Under the pieces are notes generated by a model. It did not search any database, was not told the origin of the DNA, and was given only the letters and a program-made list of their open reading frames with translations. This document shows, piece by piece, positions 1 through 6,905 of a stretch of 53,706 bases of DNA. The stretch lies in the NCBI RefSeq assembly GCF_029167205.1, contig NZ_JARFPL010000016.1, positions 1-53,706 of the forward strand, written 5' to 3'. How positions within the stretch are numbered: the first letter of the stretch is position 1; the number at the start of each line of letters is the position of its first letter. The stretch comes from Methanocrinis alkalitolerans (GTDB lineage Archaea > Halobacteriota > Methanosarcinia > Methanotrichales > Methanotrichaceae). The position numbers were made by a program, and so were the translations under genes.

Positions 1-114
1 GAAAACGGGTGCTGCAAGAAGAATTCTCCTGCGAAGCAGCAGGGATTGATTGATCATAATTGGACTCTGCGTGAACTACTTACACACCCATATTATATAA
101 CATCAACCGGATAA
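1..114 (+). CDS. C-terminal end of a probable IS1-like transposase (partial)
   Basis: An open frame enters from the left edge and stops with TAA at 112-114, giving 37 residues. The stretch SPAKQQGLIDHNWTLRELL resembles the C-terminus of IS1-type transposases, which commonly end with a TPAMAAGL-(T/I)DH-xW(T/S)-ELL pattern. This is recognition by pattern only; the catalytic domain lies outside the window. If right, the left edge is the end of an insertion sequence, but no terminal inverted repeat could be identified with confidence just after it. Confidence 0.4.
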   Translation, partial: ENGCCKKNSPAKQQGLIDHNWTLRELLTHPYYITSTG

Positions 115-292
115 ACGGTCACCACCCGATTCTTCTCTTAACCGATGACCAATGGGGGTGGTTTACATTTGGGAGATCTCCCTAAAAACTTATCCCAGCT
201 TCGAGGCGGAAGGCGCACCGGTCCGCCGCCGGAGCGAATGAGGCTTCCTGCTATAAATTGTTAAATATGCCTTTCATCAACTATTACTCACG
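115..292. other. Noncoding stretch ahead of hicB
   Basis: No gene is seen. It holds a 12-bp palindrome GGGAGATCTCCC at 171-182 and, near its end, a TATA-like box (CTATAAAT, 251-258) about 35 bases before the hicB start. Confidence 0.5.
251..258 (+). promoter_or_regulatory. TATA-like box of hicB
   Basis: CTATAAAT lies 35 bases before the ATG at 293. With an archaeal transcription start about 25 bases downstream, the mRNA leader would be only about 10 bases, so hicB may be nearly leaderless. No Shine-Dalgarno sequence is visible just before the ATG (TATTACTCACG), which agrees with that. Confidence 0.45.
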
Positions 293-505
293 ATGAAGTA
301 CACAATCGTCCTCGAACCGCAGGAAGAGGGAGGCTATACCGTCCGGTGCCTCGAACTGCCTGGGGCCATAAGTCAGGGCGAGACGAAGGAGGAGGCCCTG
401 ATGAACATCAAGGAGGCGATCGGGCTCGTTCTTGAGGATCTCAGCCAGGAGCTTCTGGTTGAGAACGCCGAGGTCCTGAAAGTGGAGCTGGCGGATCTCT
501 GTTAA
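293..505 (+). CDS. hicB: HicB-family antitoxin
   Basis: A 70-residue protein with the HicB fold pattern: an N-terminal YTIVLEPQEEGGYTVRCLELPG strand-turn-strand segment (written here in parts: YTIVLEP, GGYTVRC, LELPG), then the GETKEEALMNIKEAI helix. This family neutralises HicA mRNA interferases. No separate DNA-binding domain follows, so it is the short HicB form. The stop TAA at 503-505 overlaps the reading frame of a hicA remnant, the usual hicB-hicA or hicA-hicB coupling. Because the partner is frameshifted, this is probably an orphaned or decaying antitoxin. Confidence 0.8.
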   Translation: MKYTIVLEPQEEGGYTVRCLELPGAISQGETKEEALMNIKEAIGLVLEDLSQELLVENAEVLKVELADLC

Positions 506-706
506 GCTCCCGGTGATCTGGGGAGAACGGCTGATAAAGATACTCGTCAGAAAGGGCCTTTTCTACAAAAAGGCAGGTCGCAAGCCACGTTCTCCTCCAA
601 AAGGGAGATCGTCTTTTCGGTCCCTCTTCACGATGAACTTAAGACAGGTACATTGAAAGCGATTTTGAGCCAGTCGGGCCTAGAGGTCGAAGATCTTCTG
701 AAATGA
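504..706 (+). pseudogene. hicA: Frameshifted HicA toxin remnant
   Basis: Reading from 504 gives KLPVIWGERLIKILVRKG, the start of a HicA protein, but this frame soon runs into unrelated sequence. From about 566 the +1 frame reads LQKGRSQATFSSKREIVFSV, followed by PLHDELKTGTLKAILSQ and SGLEVEDLLK before TGA at 704-706. That is the canonical HicA C-terminus (VPLHDELK-GTL-IL-GL). One frameshift near 560-566, in the run around CCTTTTCTACAAAAAGG, joins the halves. No ATG begins the frame; GTG at 513 is the only nearby start. The toxin is probably inactive unless the shift is a sequencing error. Confidence 0.7.
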
Positions 707-797
707 TGCCGCAATTCTGAGATCCAAAAGCAGCTTTGCATATGTGAGGTGGAGAGGTCCGATCACAATCTTCTGGATGGAACCCTTAGCCGCAGGT

Positions 798-833
798 AAA
801 AAGGAGGATGGAGGGGGAGGGGGAGATTTCCCC
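798..833 (-). terminator. Terminator-like hairpin after glnK
   Basis: Directly after the glnK stop on the minus strand, GGGGA (820-824) pairs with TCCCC (829-833) around a four-base loop, followed on the minus strand by a run of five T (A's at 798-802 on the plus strand). The shape fits transcription ending after amt-glnK. The stem is only five base pairs, so the call is moderate. Confidence 0.4.
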
Positions 834-834
834 T

Positions 835-1164
835 CTACACCACCTCCTCGCCGGTCCTCACCCGCACAGACCTCGCCACCGGGATGACGAAGATCCTCCC
901 GTCGCCGGGCCGTCCGGTCCTGGCGGCCGTGGATATCGTCTCGATCAGGCTGTCGACGGCCTCGTCCTTCACGATCAGCTCGATCCTGACCTTTGGGAGG
1001 AGGTCGACGTCCATCGTCCTGCCCCTGAACTGAAGCTTTATCCCCTTCTGCTCGCCCCGACCCGTCACCTCGCCGACGGTCATGCCCACAAAGCCCTTCT
1101 CCTCCAGAGCCTTTTTGACCTGCTCAAGCCGTTCGGGCCTGATTATGGCTTCAACTTTCATCAT
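835..1164 (-). CDS. glnK: PII nitrogen regulatory protein GlnK
   Basis: A PII-family trimeric signal protein of 109 residues that senses 2-oxoglutarate and ATP/ADP and normally plugs the ammonium channel when nitrogen is plentiful. Visible hallmarks are the N-terminal MKVEAIIRPERLEQVKKAL, the T-loop after GRGEQKGIKL, and the PII C-terminal signature RTGRPGDGRIFVIPV. The T-loop has Thr (RGRTMDVDL) where enteric GlnK has the uridylylated Tyr51, as usual for archaea. The open frame begins at a TTG (1170), but ATG at 1164 sits at good distance from a GGTGGTGAT ribosome site. It lies 23 bases after amt in the same direction, the classic amtB-glnK pair. Confidence 0.93.
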   Translation of the reverse strand: MMKVEAIIRPERLEQVKKALEEKGFVGMTVGEVTGRGEQKGIKLQFRGRTMDVDLLPKVRIELIVKDEAVDSLIETISTAARTGRPGDGRIFVIPVARSVRVRTGEEVV

Positions 1165-1187
1165 CGCCAATCACCACCTTCTGCCAC

Positions 1188-2390
1188 CTATGCGTAAGCC
1201 TTCTCTCCGTGCTGGGATATGTCAAGCCCTACGTACTCTTCATCTTCGGTTACCCGTAGACCCATCGTCGCATCGACGACCTTTGCCAGGATGTAGGTAA
1301 CAACGAAGGCATAGATTACCGCAGCACCGGCTCCGATAACCTGGGCAACGAACTGGTCGACGTTTCCCTGGAGAAGGCCGGAGTAGCCGCCGACAGCCTC
1401 GACGGCGAAGATCCCCGTCGCAATGGCACCCCAGAGGCCGCCCATGCCGTGGACAGCCCAAGCGTCCAGGCTCTCGTCAAGCCCCTTGCCGACCCTGAAG
1501 AGGAGCGCCATGTAGCAGAGGATCCCGGCGACCGCGCCGATCACCAGGGCCGCCATGGCGTCGACGAACCCCGCCGCCGGGGTTATGGCTACGAGGCCGG
1601 CGATCCCGCCGCTCACCATGCCAAGAGCGCTCGGCTTTCCCTTGACCCAGGAGGCGAAGAGCCACGCCAGGGCCCCCGCCGAGGCGGAGACGTTCGTCAC
1701 CACGAAGGCGTTCGCTGCAAGGCCGTCGGCGGCGAGGGCGGAGCCTGCGTTGAACCCGAACCACCCGAACCAGAGGAGGGCGGCGCCGAGCATCGTCATG
1801 GGGATGCTGTGGGGCTCCATGTCGTGGTCACCGAACCCGATCCTCTTGCCGATGACCAAGGCTAGGGCGAGGGCGCCGAAGCCGGAGCTGATGTGGACGA
1901 CCGTCCCCCCGGCGAAGTCGAGGGCCCCAAGCTCCCCCGCCCAGCCGCCTCCCCAGGCCCAGTGGGCGAGAGGGTCGTAGACGAGGGTCGTCCAGAGGAG
2001 GCCGAATACTATGAACGATCCGATCCTCACCCTCTCGGCGACGGCAGAGGTTATTATAGCGAGGGTTATCCCGGCGAAGACGAGCTGGAAGACCATGAAG
2101 AGGAGGTCGGGTATCGTTCCGTCGCCGGTGTCCATGCCCACTCCCCGGAGGCCCAGAAAGTCGAGGCCGCCTACGAATCCGCCCACTGAGGTCCCGAAGG
2201 AGAGGCTGTAGCCGACCAGCACCCACTGGACGCTGACCAGGGCCAGGGCCAGGAAGGATAGGCCGATCATGGAGACGACGTCCTTCTTTCGGACGAGGCC
2301 TCCGTAGAAGAGCCCGACCCCCGGTATCATCAGCATCACCATCGCCGTGGCCACCAGGACCCAGGCCGTATCACCGCTGTCTAAAACCAT
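1188..2390 (-). CDS. amt: Ammonium transporter Amt
   Basis: A 400-residue membrane protein with about eleven hydrophobic helices and clear Amt/Rh family motifs: GVGLFYGGLVRKK near the start, then DFAGGTVVHISSGFGALALA and the FGWFGFNAGSALAADG segment that lines the pore. Amt channels take up ammonium at the cytoplasmic membrane. It begins MVLDSGDTAWVLV, with GGTGGTGA just before the ATG. It is followed at once by glnK, whose product should gate it. Upstream lie a TATA-like box (2479-2488) and a perfect inverted repeat (2502-2520), so it is probably nitrogen-controlled at transcription. Confidence 0.95.
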   Translation of the reverse strand: MVLDSGDTAWVLVATAMVMLMIPGVGLFYGGLVRKKDVVSMIGLSFLALALVSVQWVLVGYSLSFGTSVGGFVGGLDFLGLRGVGMDTGDGTIPDLLFMVFQLVFAGITLAIITSAVAERVRIGSFIVFGLLWTTLVYDPLAHWAWGGGWAGELGALDFAGGTVVHISSGFGALALALVIGKRIGFGDHDMEPHSIPMTMLGAALLWFGWFGFNAGSALAADGLAANAFVVTNVSASAGALAWLFASWVKGKPSALGMVSGGIAGLVAITPAAGFVDAMAALVIGAVAGILCYMALLFRVGKGLDESLDAWAVHGMGGLWGAIATGIFAVEAVGGYSGLLQGNVDQFVAQVIGAGAAVIYAFVVTYILAKVVDATMGLRVTEDEEYVGLDISQHGEKAYA

Positions 2391-2478
2391 AATTCACCAC
2401 CAATTGATCTTCACGGGTTATAGTCCCTTCGAGCCGTCAACGGATGTGGCTCGTCTGAAGGGCGGAATACCGCCGGGG

Positions 2479-2488
2479 ATTTATAAAG
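2479..2488 (-). promoter_or_regulatory. TATA-like box of the amt-glnK operon
   Basis: On the minus strand the bases read CTTTATAAAT, a good archaeal TATA box, 89 bases before the amt ATG. A transcription start about 25 bases downstream leaves a leader of about 60 bases. The leader carries a GGCGG-AATA-CCGCC inverted repeat at 2461-2474. Confidence 0.5.
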
Positions 2489-2501
2489 AGATTTGATAAG
2501 G

Positions 2502-2520
2502 TTTCATATGGGGTATGAAA
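2502..2520. promoter_or_regulatory. 7-5-7 inverted repeat upstream of amt, candidate operator
   Basis: TTTCATATGGGGTATGAAA is a perfect seven-base inverted repeat (TTTCATA / TATGAAA) around a five-base spacer. It lies immediately upstream of the amt TATA box as read on the minus strand, the place where an archaeal activator or repressor would bind. A site with the same 7-5-7 layout and the same inner CATA-N5-TATG lies before cimA (48433-48451). The protein that binds is unknown. Confidence 0.45.
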
Positions 2521-2887
2521 AGAGCTTACCCTATATGTTCCGGTCTGATAAAAGAAGGACCAAAACCCCTTGCCGTATCAATCTGGCGATGGCCGATTGA
2601 AATCTCGGCCGATCTGAGGAATCGAGCTTTTCAGATCAATCGAGCTTTTTTTGGTATAATAGAGCTGGAGGATAGAGCGCGGAGGGGATGGGTTGGGAGA
2701 AGGAGGGCGGGACCGAATCCGACAGCACAAGGAGTGGCGTGAACCGGTGGGGTTTGTATCCGGGATCCCCATCGGTGAGCGGGCGGGGCCTTGGGGCGGT
2801 CGCCGGGATGCCAGGTCGAGACCATTTCGCCGCACCTGGCAGGGGTCCTCTCCACCTCTCTCGATGGGATACCTCGCCTTTTGTCAT
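2521..2887. other. Noncoding stretch between the amt promoter and the RHH gene
   Basis: With the promoter elements, bases 2391-2887 hold no convincing gene. A 12-base direct repeat AATCGAGCTTTT occurs twice (about 2621 and 2638), the second copy running into a T-rich tract, which could serve as a terminator for something upstream. Short open frames here have the composition of noncoding DNA. Confidence 0.4.
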
Positions 2888-3466
2888 TCATTTCGCAGGC
2901 AGGATCTTGACCCTGATCTTCGACAGGCCCTCTCTTATCTCCGCCCGACTTCCCATCCTGGAGAAGATGTCTTCAATTTCAGTCCTGATAAACTTCTTAG
3001 GAACGTCGTATCCCAGGATCAGGGTGAAGTCCGTCTCGGAAGTCCTGATTAACTTAAAGAGGTTGCAGGCCTCCAGCCGCCGGAATACGGCCTCAATATC
3101 GTGGTTCTTATGGATGAACTCCTCGGCATGGGACTGGGATACTCTCTGATGCATCTCCCAGAACTTCTCTTTATCAGGATGCGACTCGATGAATTTCAAA
3201 AATATTATCCAGTGATCGACATCCAGTATGACGTGCTCGCCGTCGGAGAGCATCTGCGTATACGCGTAGATCCGATCACCGTCGAGGGATTCGAAGAGGG
3301 CTTTGTGTCTGCTGTAAAACCTCAGCGCCGTTCTCAATAGCTCGCTTTGAGATCCCACCAGATCCTTCTTCAGATCTCTGAATATGCCAGCAGATTCCTC
3401 GTCGAAGGAGATGGTGACGACGAATTTATCCGATCCTTTCGCCAGATCGCCCTCCTTTTCGCTCAT
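2888..3466 (-). CDS. Ribbon-helix-helix transcriptional regulator, divergent to nif
   Basis: A 192-residue protein. Residues 11-50 (KFVVTISFDEESAGIFRDL followed by SQSELLRTALRFY) form a ribbon-helix-helix DNA-binding domain: a short strand, then two helices with the S-x-SELLR-ALR pattern of CopG/MetJ-like regulators. The remaining 140 residues are not recognised; the last 60 (from LFKLIRTSETDFTLILGYD) look like a small alpha/beta ligand-binding or dimerisation domain. The frame is open back to 3634, but ATG at 3466 has GGAGGA at the right distance, so that start is chosen. It is transcribed away from nifH across an AT-rich region of 339 bases. I infer a regulator of nif or of itself; nothing here proves the target. 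Confidence 0.75.
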   Translation of the reverse strand: MSEKEGDLAKGSDKFVVTISFDEESAGIFRDLKKDLVGSQSELLRTALRFYSRHKALFESLDGDRIYAYTQMLSDGEHVILDVDHWIIFLKFIESHPDKEKFWEMHQRVSQSHAEEFIHKNHDIEAVFRRLEACNLFKLIRTSETDFTLILGYDVPKKFIRTEIEDIFSRMGSRAEIREGLSKIRVKILPAK

Positions 3467-3628
3467 GATCGCATCCTCCGATCGAGCTCGCCGCCGCGAT
3501 CGAGGGAGGGGAGAACGACGATCTCCGCGCTCCGGCGAGGTGCATCCTCCCGGATCTTGCTGCCTTGGGCCTGGATCGCCCATGTAGAAATATTCACCTT
3601 CCCCCCACCTCGCTGCATTTTTGAACCC

Positions 3629-3642
3629 CTCCATATATGGAG
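3629..3642. promoter_or_regulatory. 14-bp palindrome between RHH gene and nif operon
   Basis: CTCCATATATGGAG is perfectly self-complementary and its centre resembles a TATA box. It lies about 165 bases before the RHH start and about 165 bases before nifH. It is a reasonable autoregulatory operator for the RHH protein. Part of it (CATATATGGAG) recurs at 42737-42747, ahead of the APC permease. Confidence 0.35.
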
Positions 3643-3760
3643 ATATTTGAGATTTTTAAATACAAATTATTACAGATTATGAATCCTCATTATAACATCA
3701 TAATTTTTGATCAATTTCATTTATGGCCAATAAAATGCATCATATCTTCTCAAATAGCTC

Positions 3761-3782
3761 CTTATATGCCGGTAGAATAACC
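3761..3782 (+). promoter_or_regulatory. nifH TATA-like box with GGT-N6-ACC repeat
   Basis: CTTATATG (3761-3768) is followed at 3771-3782 by GGTAGAATAACC, an imperfect inverted repeat of GGT-N6-ACC form. NrpR, the archaeal nitrogen repressor, binds short inverted repeats with a six-base spacer just downstream of the TATA box in methanogen nif and gln promoters. Position and spacing fit; the half-sites are shorter than the known ones, so NrpR is only a candidate. The leader before the GTG at 3806 would be very short and holds GGAGGTGG (3791-3798). Confidence 0.4.
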
Positions 3783-3805
3783 AACGTGCTGGAGGTGGTA
3801 AATAG

Positions 3806-4621
3806 GTGCGACAGATAGCAATCTACGGAAAAGGCGGGATCGGCAAGTCTACGACGACTCAGAACCTGACCGCAGCCCTATCAACGATGAATAAGAAGAT
3901 AATGCAGATCGGATGCGACCCCAAGGCGGACTCCGTCAAGATGCTGATCGGGGGAAGAAGGCAGCCTACGGTTTTGGACACCCTCCGAAAGGAGGGCGAG
4001 GTGACCCTGGAAGACGTCATGTTGGATGGATTCGGCGGCATAAAATGCGTCGAGTCCGGAGGTCCGGAGCCTGGAGTCGGCTGTGCGGGCCGGGGCATCA
4101 TCACTTCCATCGGCCTCTTGGAGAACCTGGGAGCCTATTCCGACGACCTGGACTACGTCTTCTACGACGTCCTGGGAGATGTCGTCTGCGGAGGCTTTGC
4201 CATGCCGATCAGAGAGGGGAAGGCTAAGGAGATCTACATCGTGGCCTCGGGGGAGATGATGGCCCTTTACGCTGCGAACAACATCTGCAAGGGAATTAAA
4301 AAGTTTGCCGAATCCGGCGGCATCAGGCTCGGCGGCATAATTTGCAACTCCCGAAAGGTCGACCGGGAAGAGGAGCTCGTCTCTGCCTTCGCCGAAAAGC
4401 TCGGAAGCCAGATGATCCAGTTCGTGCCGAGGGACAACGTCGTCCACCAGTCGGAGATCCACAAGCAGACGGTGATACAGTACGCGCCGGACTCCGACCA
4501 GGCGAGGGCGTACCTGAGCCTCGCCAAGAAGATCGACGAGAACGAGATGTTCGTCATCCCCAAACCGATGGAGTACGAAGAGCTGGAAGAGGTAATGGCA
4601 GAATGGGGCGTTGCAGCATGA
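3806..4621 (+). CDS. nifH: Nitrogenase iron protein NifH
   Basis: Dinitrogenase reductase, the homodimeric ATPase that feeds electrons to the MoFe protein. 271 residues. P-loop GKGGIGKST at 8-16; Cys93 (GVGCAGRG) and Cys128 (DVVCGGFAMP) hold the bridging 4Fe-4S cluster; Arg96 in GCAGRG is the arginine that is ADP-ribosylated in some bacteria. Translation starts at GTG 3806 behind GGAGGTGG. It is the first gene of the nif operon; its last bases overlap the nifI1 ATG in an ATGA. As in other methanogens, control of activity is expected through NifI1/NifI2 encoded just downstream rather than by DraT. Confidence 0.97.
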   Translation: MRQIAIYGKGGIGKSTTTQNLTAALSTMNKKIMQIGCDPKADSVKMLIGGRRQPTVLDTLRKEGEVTLEDVMLDGFGGIKCVESGGPEPGVGCAGRGIITSIGLLENLGAYSDDLDYVFYDVLGDVVCGGFAMPIREGKAKEIYIVASGEMMALYAANNICKGIKKFAESGGIRLGGIICNSRKVDREEELVSAFAEKLGSQMIQFVPRDNVVHQSEIHKQTVIQYAPDSDQARAYLSLAKKIDENEMFVIPKPMEYEELEEVMAEWGVAA

Positions 4622-4935
4622 AGATGATAAGGGCCATCGTAAGGCCCGAGAAGGTAGACAGAGTTGCGGACGCCCTGGAGGAGGCCGGATTTGTGGCCCT
4701 GACCAAGCTGGACGTCTTCGGCAGGGGAAAGCAGAAGGGGATCAGGGTGGGCGAGATGGTCTACGACAGCCTCTCAAAGACGATGCTGATGATCGTCGTC
4801 GACGACGATAGGCTGCAGGAGGCGGTGAGAGTGATCGAGGAGAGCGCCAGGACCGGAAATATCGGCGACGGCAAGATCTTCGTCACCCCTGTCGAGGAGG
4901 CCCACACCATCAGGACCGGTGCCAGGGGGCTATAG
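4618..4935 (+). CDS. nifI1: PII-like nitrogenase regulator NifI1
   Basis: A 105-residue PII-family protein placed between nifH and nifD, a position diagnostic for NifI1 in archaea. With NifI2 it forms a complex that binds dinitrogenase and blocks NifH docking when ammonium is present; 2-oxoglutarate relieves this. The PII signature is clear (MKMIRAIVRPEK at the start, RTGNIGDGKIFVTPV near the end). Its T-loop region (GRGKQKGIRVGEMVYDSLSK) is unlike that of GlnK, as expected for a different partner. The ATG lies inside the nifH stop (ATGA), so it is translationally coupled. Confidence 0.95.
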   Translation: MKMIRAIVRPEKVDRVADALEEAGFVALTKLDVFGRGKQKGIRVGEMVYDSLSKTMLMIVVDDDRLQEAVRVIEESARTGNIGDGKIFVTPVEEAHTIRTGARGL

Positions 4936-5292
4936 ATGAAAGAGGTGGTAGCCATCATCCAGATGAAGAAGATGGAGGAGACGAAGAACGCTCTGGACAC
5001 CGTCGGCTTTCCCGCCTTCACAGCCTACAAGGCCCAGGGGCGGGGCAAGCAACGAGGCCTGGAGATCGTATACCCCTCAGATCTAGAGGAGCTACGAGAG
5101 GGGTCGGTGAAGTTTCTGCCCAAGAGGATGATATCCGTGGTGGTGGAAGACGAGTTCGTGCCAGCGGTGGTGGCCGTGATCACCAGGGTCAACAGGACCG
5201 GCAACATCGGCGACGGCAGGATCTTCGTCTCTCCGATCGAAGAGTCCGTCAGAATAAGGACGGGCGAGCGTGGCAGTGAGGCCGTCTCATGA
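4936..5292 (+). CDS. nifI2: PII-like nitrogenase regulator NifI2
   Basis: A 118-residue PII-family protein directly following nifI1 with no gap. It starts MKEVVAIIQMKKMEETKNAL and keeps the family C-terminal signature RTGNIGDGRIFVSPI. The T-loop region is longer than in NifI1 (from GRGKQRGLEIVYP to LPKRMISVVVED), the usual difference between the two; in characterised methanogens this loop contacts the MoFe protein. Its stop overlaps the nifD start, so NifI1, NifI2 and NifD are made together. Confidence 0.95.
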   Translation: MKEVVAIIQMKKMEETKNALDTVGFPAFTAYKAQGRGKQRGLEIVYPSDLEELREGSVKFLPKRMISVVVEDEFVPAVVAVITRVNRTGNIGDGRIFVSPIEESVRIRTGERGSEAVS

Positions 5293-6905
5293 CCTCGAAA
5301 ACCGATGAAAAAAGGCCGGTAAGCGTTGCTGAGAGCCAAAGAATAGTAGAAGAGATCTACGAGGACTTCCCGGAGAAGACCGCGAAGGATCGGAGAAAGC
5401 ACCTCGTCGTCAAGGACTCGTGCAAGGTCGAGCAGAAGATCGAGGCCAACTCCAGGACGGTTCCGGGGATTTTGACCAACAGGGGCTGCGCTTTTGCCGG
5501 CGCCAAGGGCGTTGTCTTCGGTCCCATCAAGGACATCCTCCACATAATCCATGGCCCCATAGGCTGTGCCTACTTCACGTGGGGGATGAGAAGGAACCTC
5601 GCCAAGGCCGAGGAGGGCCAGGACAACTTCGGGGCCTACTGCTTCAGCACCGACGTCAAGGAGACGGACATAGTCTTCGGCTCTGAAAAGAAGCTGGCCA
5701 AGGCGATAAGGGAGGCCTACTCCATCTTCAAGCCCGGATGCATCGCGGTCTTTGCCACCTGCCCCATCGGCCTCATCGGAGACGACATCGAGTCCGTCTG
5801 CAGGAAGGCCGAAGAGGACCTCAAGATCAAGGTGATACCGCTCCGGTGCGAGGGGTACAGGGGCGTGAGCCAGTCCGCTGGCCACCACATAGCCTCCAAC
5901 GCCTTGATGGAGCACCTGGTGGGGACCGAAGATATGGAGGACCCTGGACCCTTCGCTGTCAACGTCTTCGGCGAGTACAACATCGGCGGCGACTACTGGG
6001 TGGTCAAAGACCTCCTGGAAAGGATCGGCTACAACCCGATCAGCTCCTTCACCGGAGACGCCTCCTTCCATGAGATAGCAAGAGCCCACCATGCCAAGCT
6101 GAACATCCTCCTCTGCCACCGGTCGATCAACTACACCAACCGGATGATGGAAGAGAAGTACGGGACACCCTGGCTGAAGGTCAACTACCTCGGCGTGAAG
6201 GATACGATCGACACCCTGAGGGACATGGCAGCCTTCTTCGACGACCCCGGTCTGAAGGCAAAAACCGAGGAGGTGATCGCCGAGGAGATGGCGAAGATCG
6301 AGCCGATCATAGAGATGTACAGAAGAAGGCTTGCCGGAAAGAGGGTGATGCTCCTGGTGGGAGGGTCTCGCGCCCACCACATCAGGAACATGTTCGAGAC
6401 CCTGGGGATGGAGGTGGTGGTCGCAGGCTACGAGTTCGCCCACCGAGACGACTACGAGGGAAGAGGTGCCCTCTCCGACATCGTCCATACCGGCAGGTCG
6501 AAGATCCTGGAAGATATCCACTACGAGCGCGACCCGAACGTCGTCTCTCCTTACGACGACGAGATGATCCAGAAGAAAAAGGAGAAGATACCTAGGCTGA
6601 TGGACTACGAGGGGCTCTTGCCCCATATGAAAGACGGCCAGATAATGATAGACGACTACAGCCACCAGGAGTGCGAAAGGTTGGTCAAAGAGCTGGAGAT
6701 CGACATCTTCTGCTCTGGTATCAAGGACAAGTACGTCTTTCAGAAGATGCACATCCCCTCGCGCCAGATGCACTCCTACGACTACAGCGGCCCTTACACC
6801 GGCTTTGAGGGTTTCGTGAACTTTGCAAGAGATATGGACATGGCCATCAACAGCCCGACCTGGAAGTTCGTAACTCCACCATGGATGGGTGATACCGGTG
6901 CTTGA
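5289..6905 (+). CDS. nifD: Nitrogenase molybdenum-iron protein alpha chain NifD
   Basis: Alpha subunit of dinitrogenase, 538 residues. P-cluster cysteines Cys67 (NRGCAFAGAKG), Cys93 (HGPIGCAYFTW) and Cys158 (ATCPIGLIGDD) are present, as are the FeMo-cofactor ligands Cys276 (LNILLCHRS) and His495 (RQMHSYDYSGPYTG). The SQSAGHHIAS segment at 194-203 matches the Gln191/His195 region of Mo nitrogenases, so this is a molybdenum rather than an iron-only or vanadium enzyme. It is about 50 residues longer than the Azotobacter chain because of an insertion around 390-450, as in clostridial and methanogen NifD. It overlaps nifI2 by 4 bases and nifK by 8. Confidence 0.97.
   Translation: MTSKTDEKRPVSVAESQRIVEEIYEDFPEKTAKDRRKHLVVKDSCKVEQKIEANSRTVPGILTNRGCAFAGAKGVVFGPIKDILHIIHGPIGCAYFTWGMRRNLAKAEEGQDNFGAYCFSTDVKETDIVFGSEKKLAKAIREAYSIFKPGCIAVFATCPIGLIGDDIESVCRKAEEDLKIKVIPLRCEGYRGVSQSAGHHIASNALMEHLVGTEDMEDPGPFAVNVFGEYNIGGDYWVVKDLLERIGYNPISSFTGDASFHEIARAHHAKLNILLCHRSINYTNRMMEEKYGTPWLKVNYLGVKDTIDTLRDMAAFFDDPGLKAKTEEVIAEEMAKIEPIIEMYRRRLAGKRVMLLVGGSRAHHIRNMFETLGMEVVVAGYEFAHRDDYEGRGALSDIVHTGRSKILEDIHYERDPNVVSPYDDEMIQKKKEKIPRLMDYEGLLPHMKDGQIMIDDYSHQECERLVKELEIDIFCSGIKDKYVFQKMHIPSRQMHSYDYSGPYTGFEGFVNFARDMDMAINSPTWKFVTPPWMGDTGA

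Larger units (their letters stand above)
3467..3805. other. Divergent promoter region between RHH gene and nifH
   Basis: The half next to nifH is much richer in A+T than the surroundings. It holds a perfect 14-bp palindrome CTCCATATATGGAG at 3629-3642, a TTTTTAAATA tract at 3653-3662, a second TATA-like AATAAAAT at 3729-3736, and the nifH box and repeat listed separately. The part 3467-3634 is open in the RHH frame but looks like noncoding leader. Confidence 0.5.

Noticed and set aside
2515..2742. 75-codon open frame upstream of amt
   Set aside because: It overlaps the amt promoter, has no ribosome site and no family pattern; composition is that of noncoding DNA.
2631..2891. Small minus-strand frames directly after the RHH gene
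   Set aside because: Although an ATG overlaps the RHH stop, the products are Pro/Arg-rich with no recognisable pattern.
3101..3340. Plus-strand frames inside the RHH gene
   Set aside because: Antisense shadows; the minus-strand RHH protein has a clear domain and ribosome site.
5025..6773. 582-codon minus-strand frame inside nifI2-nifD
   Set aside because: Antisense shadow produced by GC-rich codon use of nifD; the plus-strand proteins are certain.
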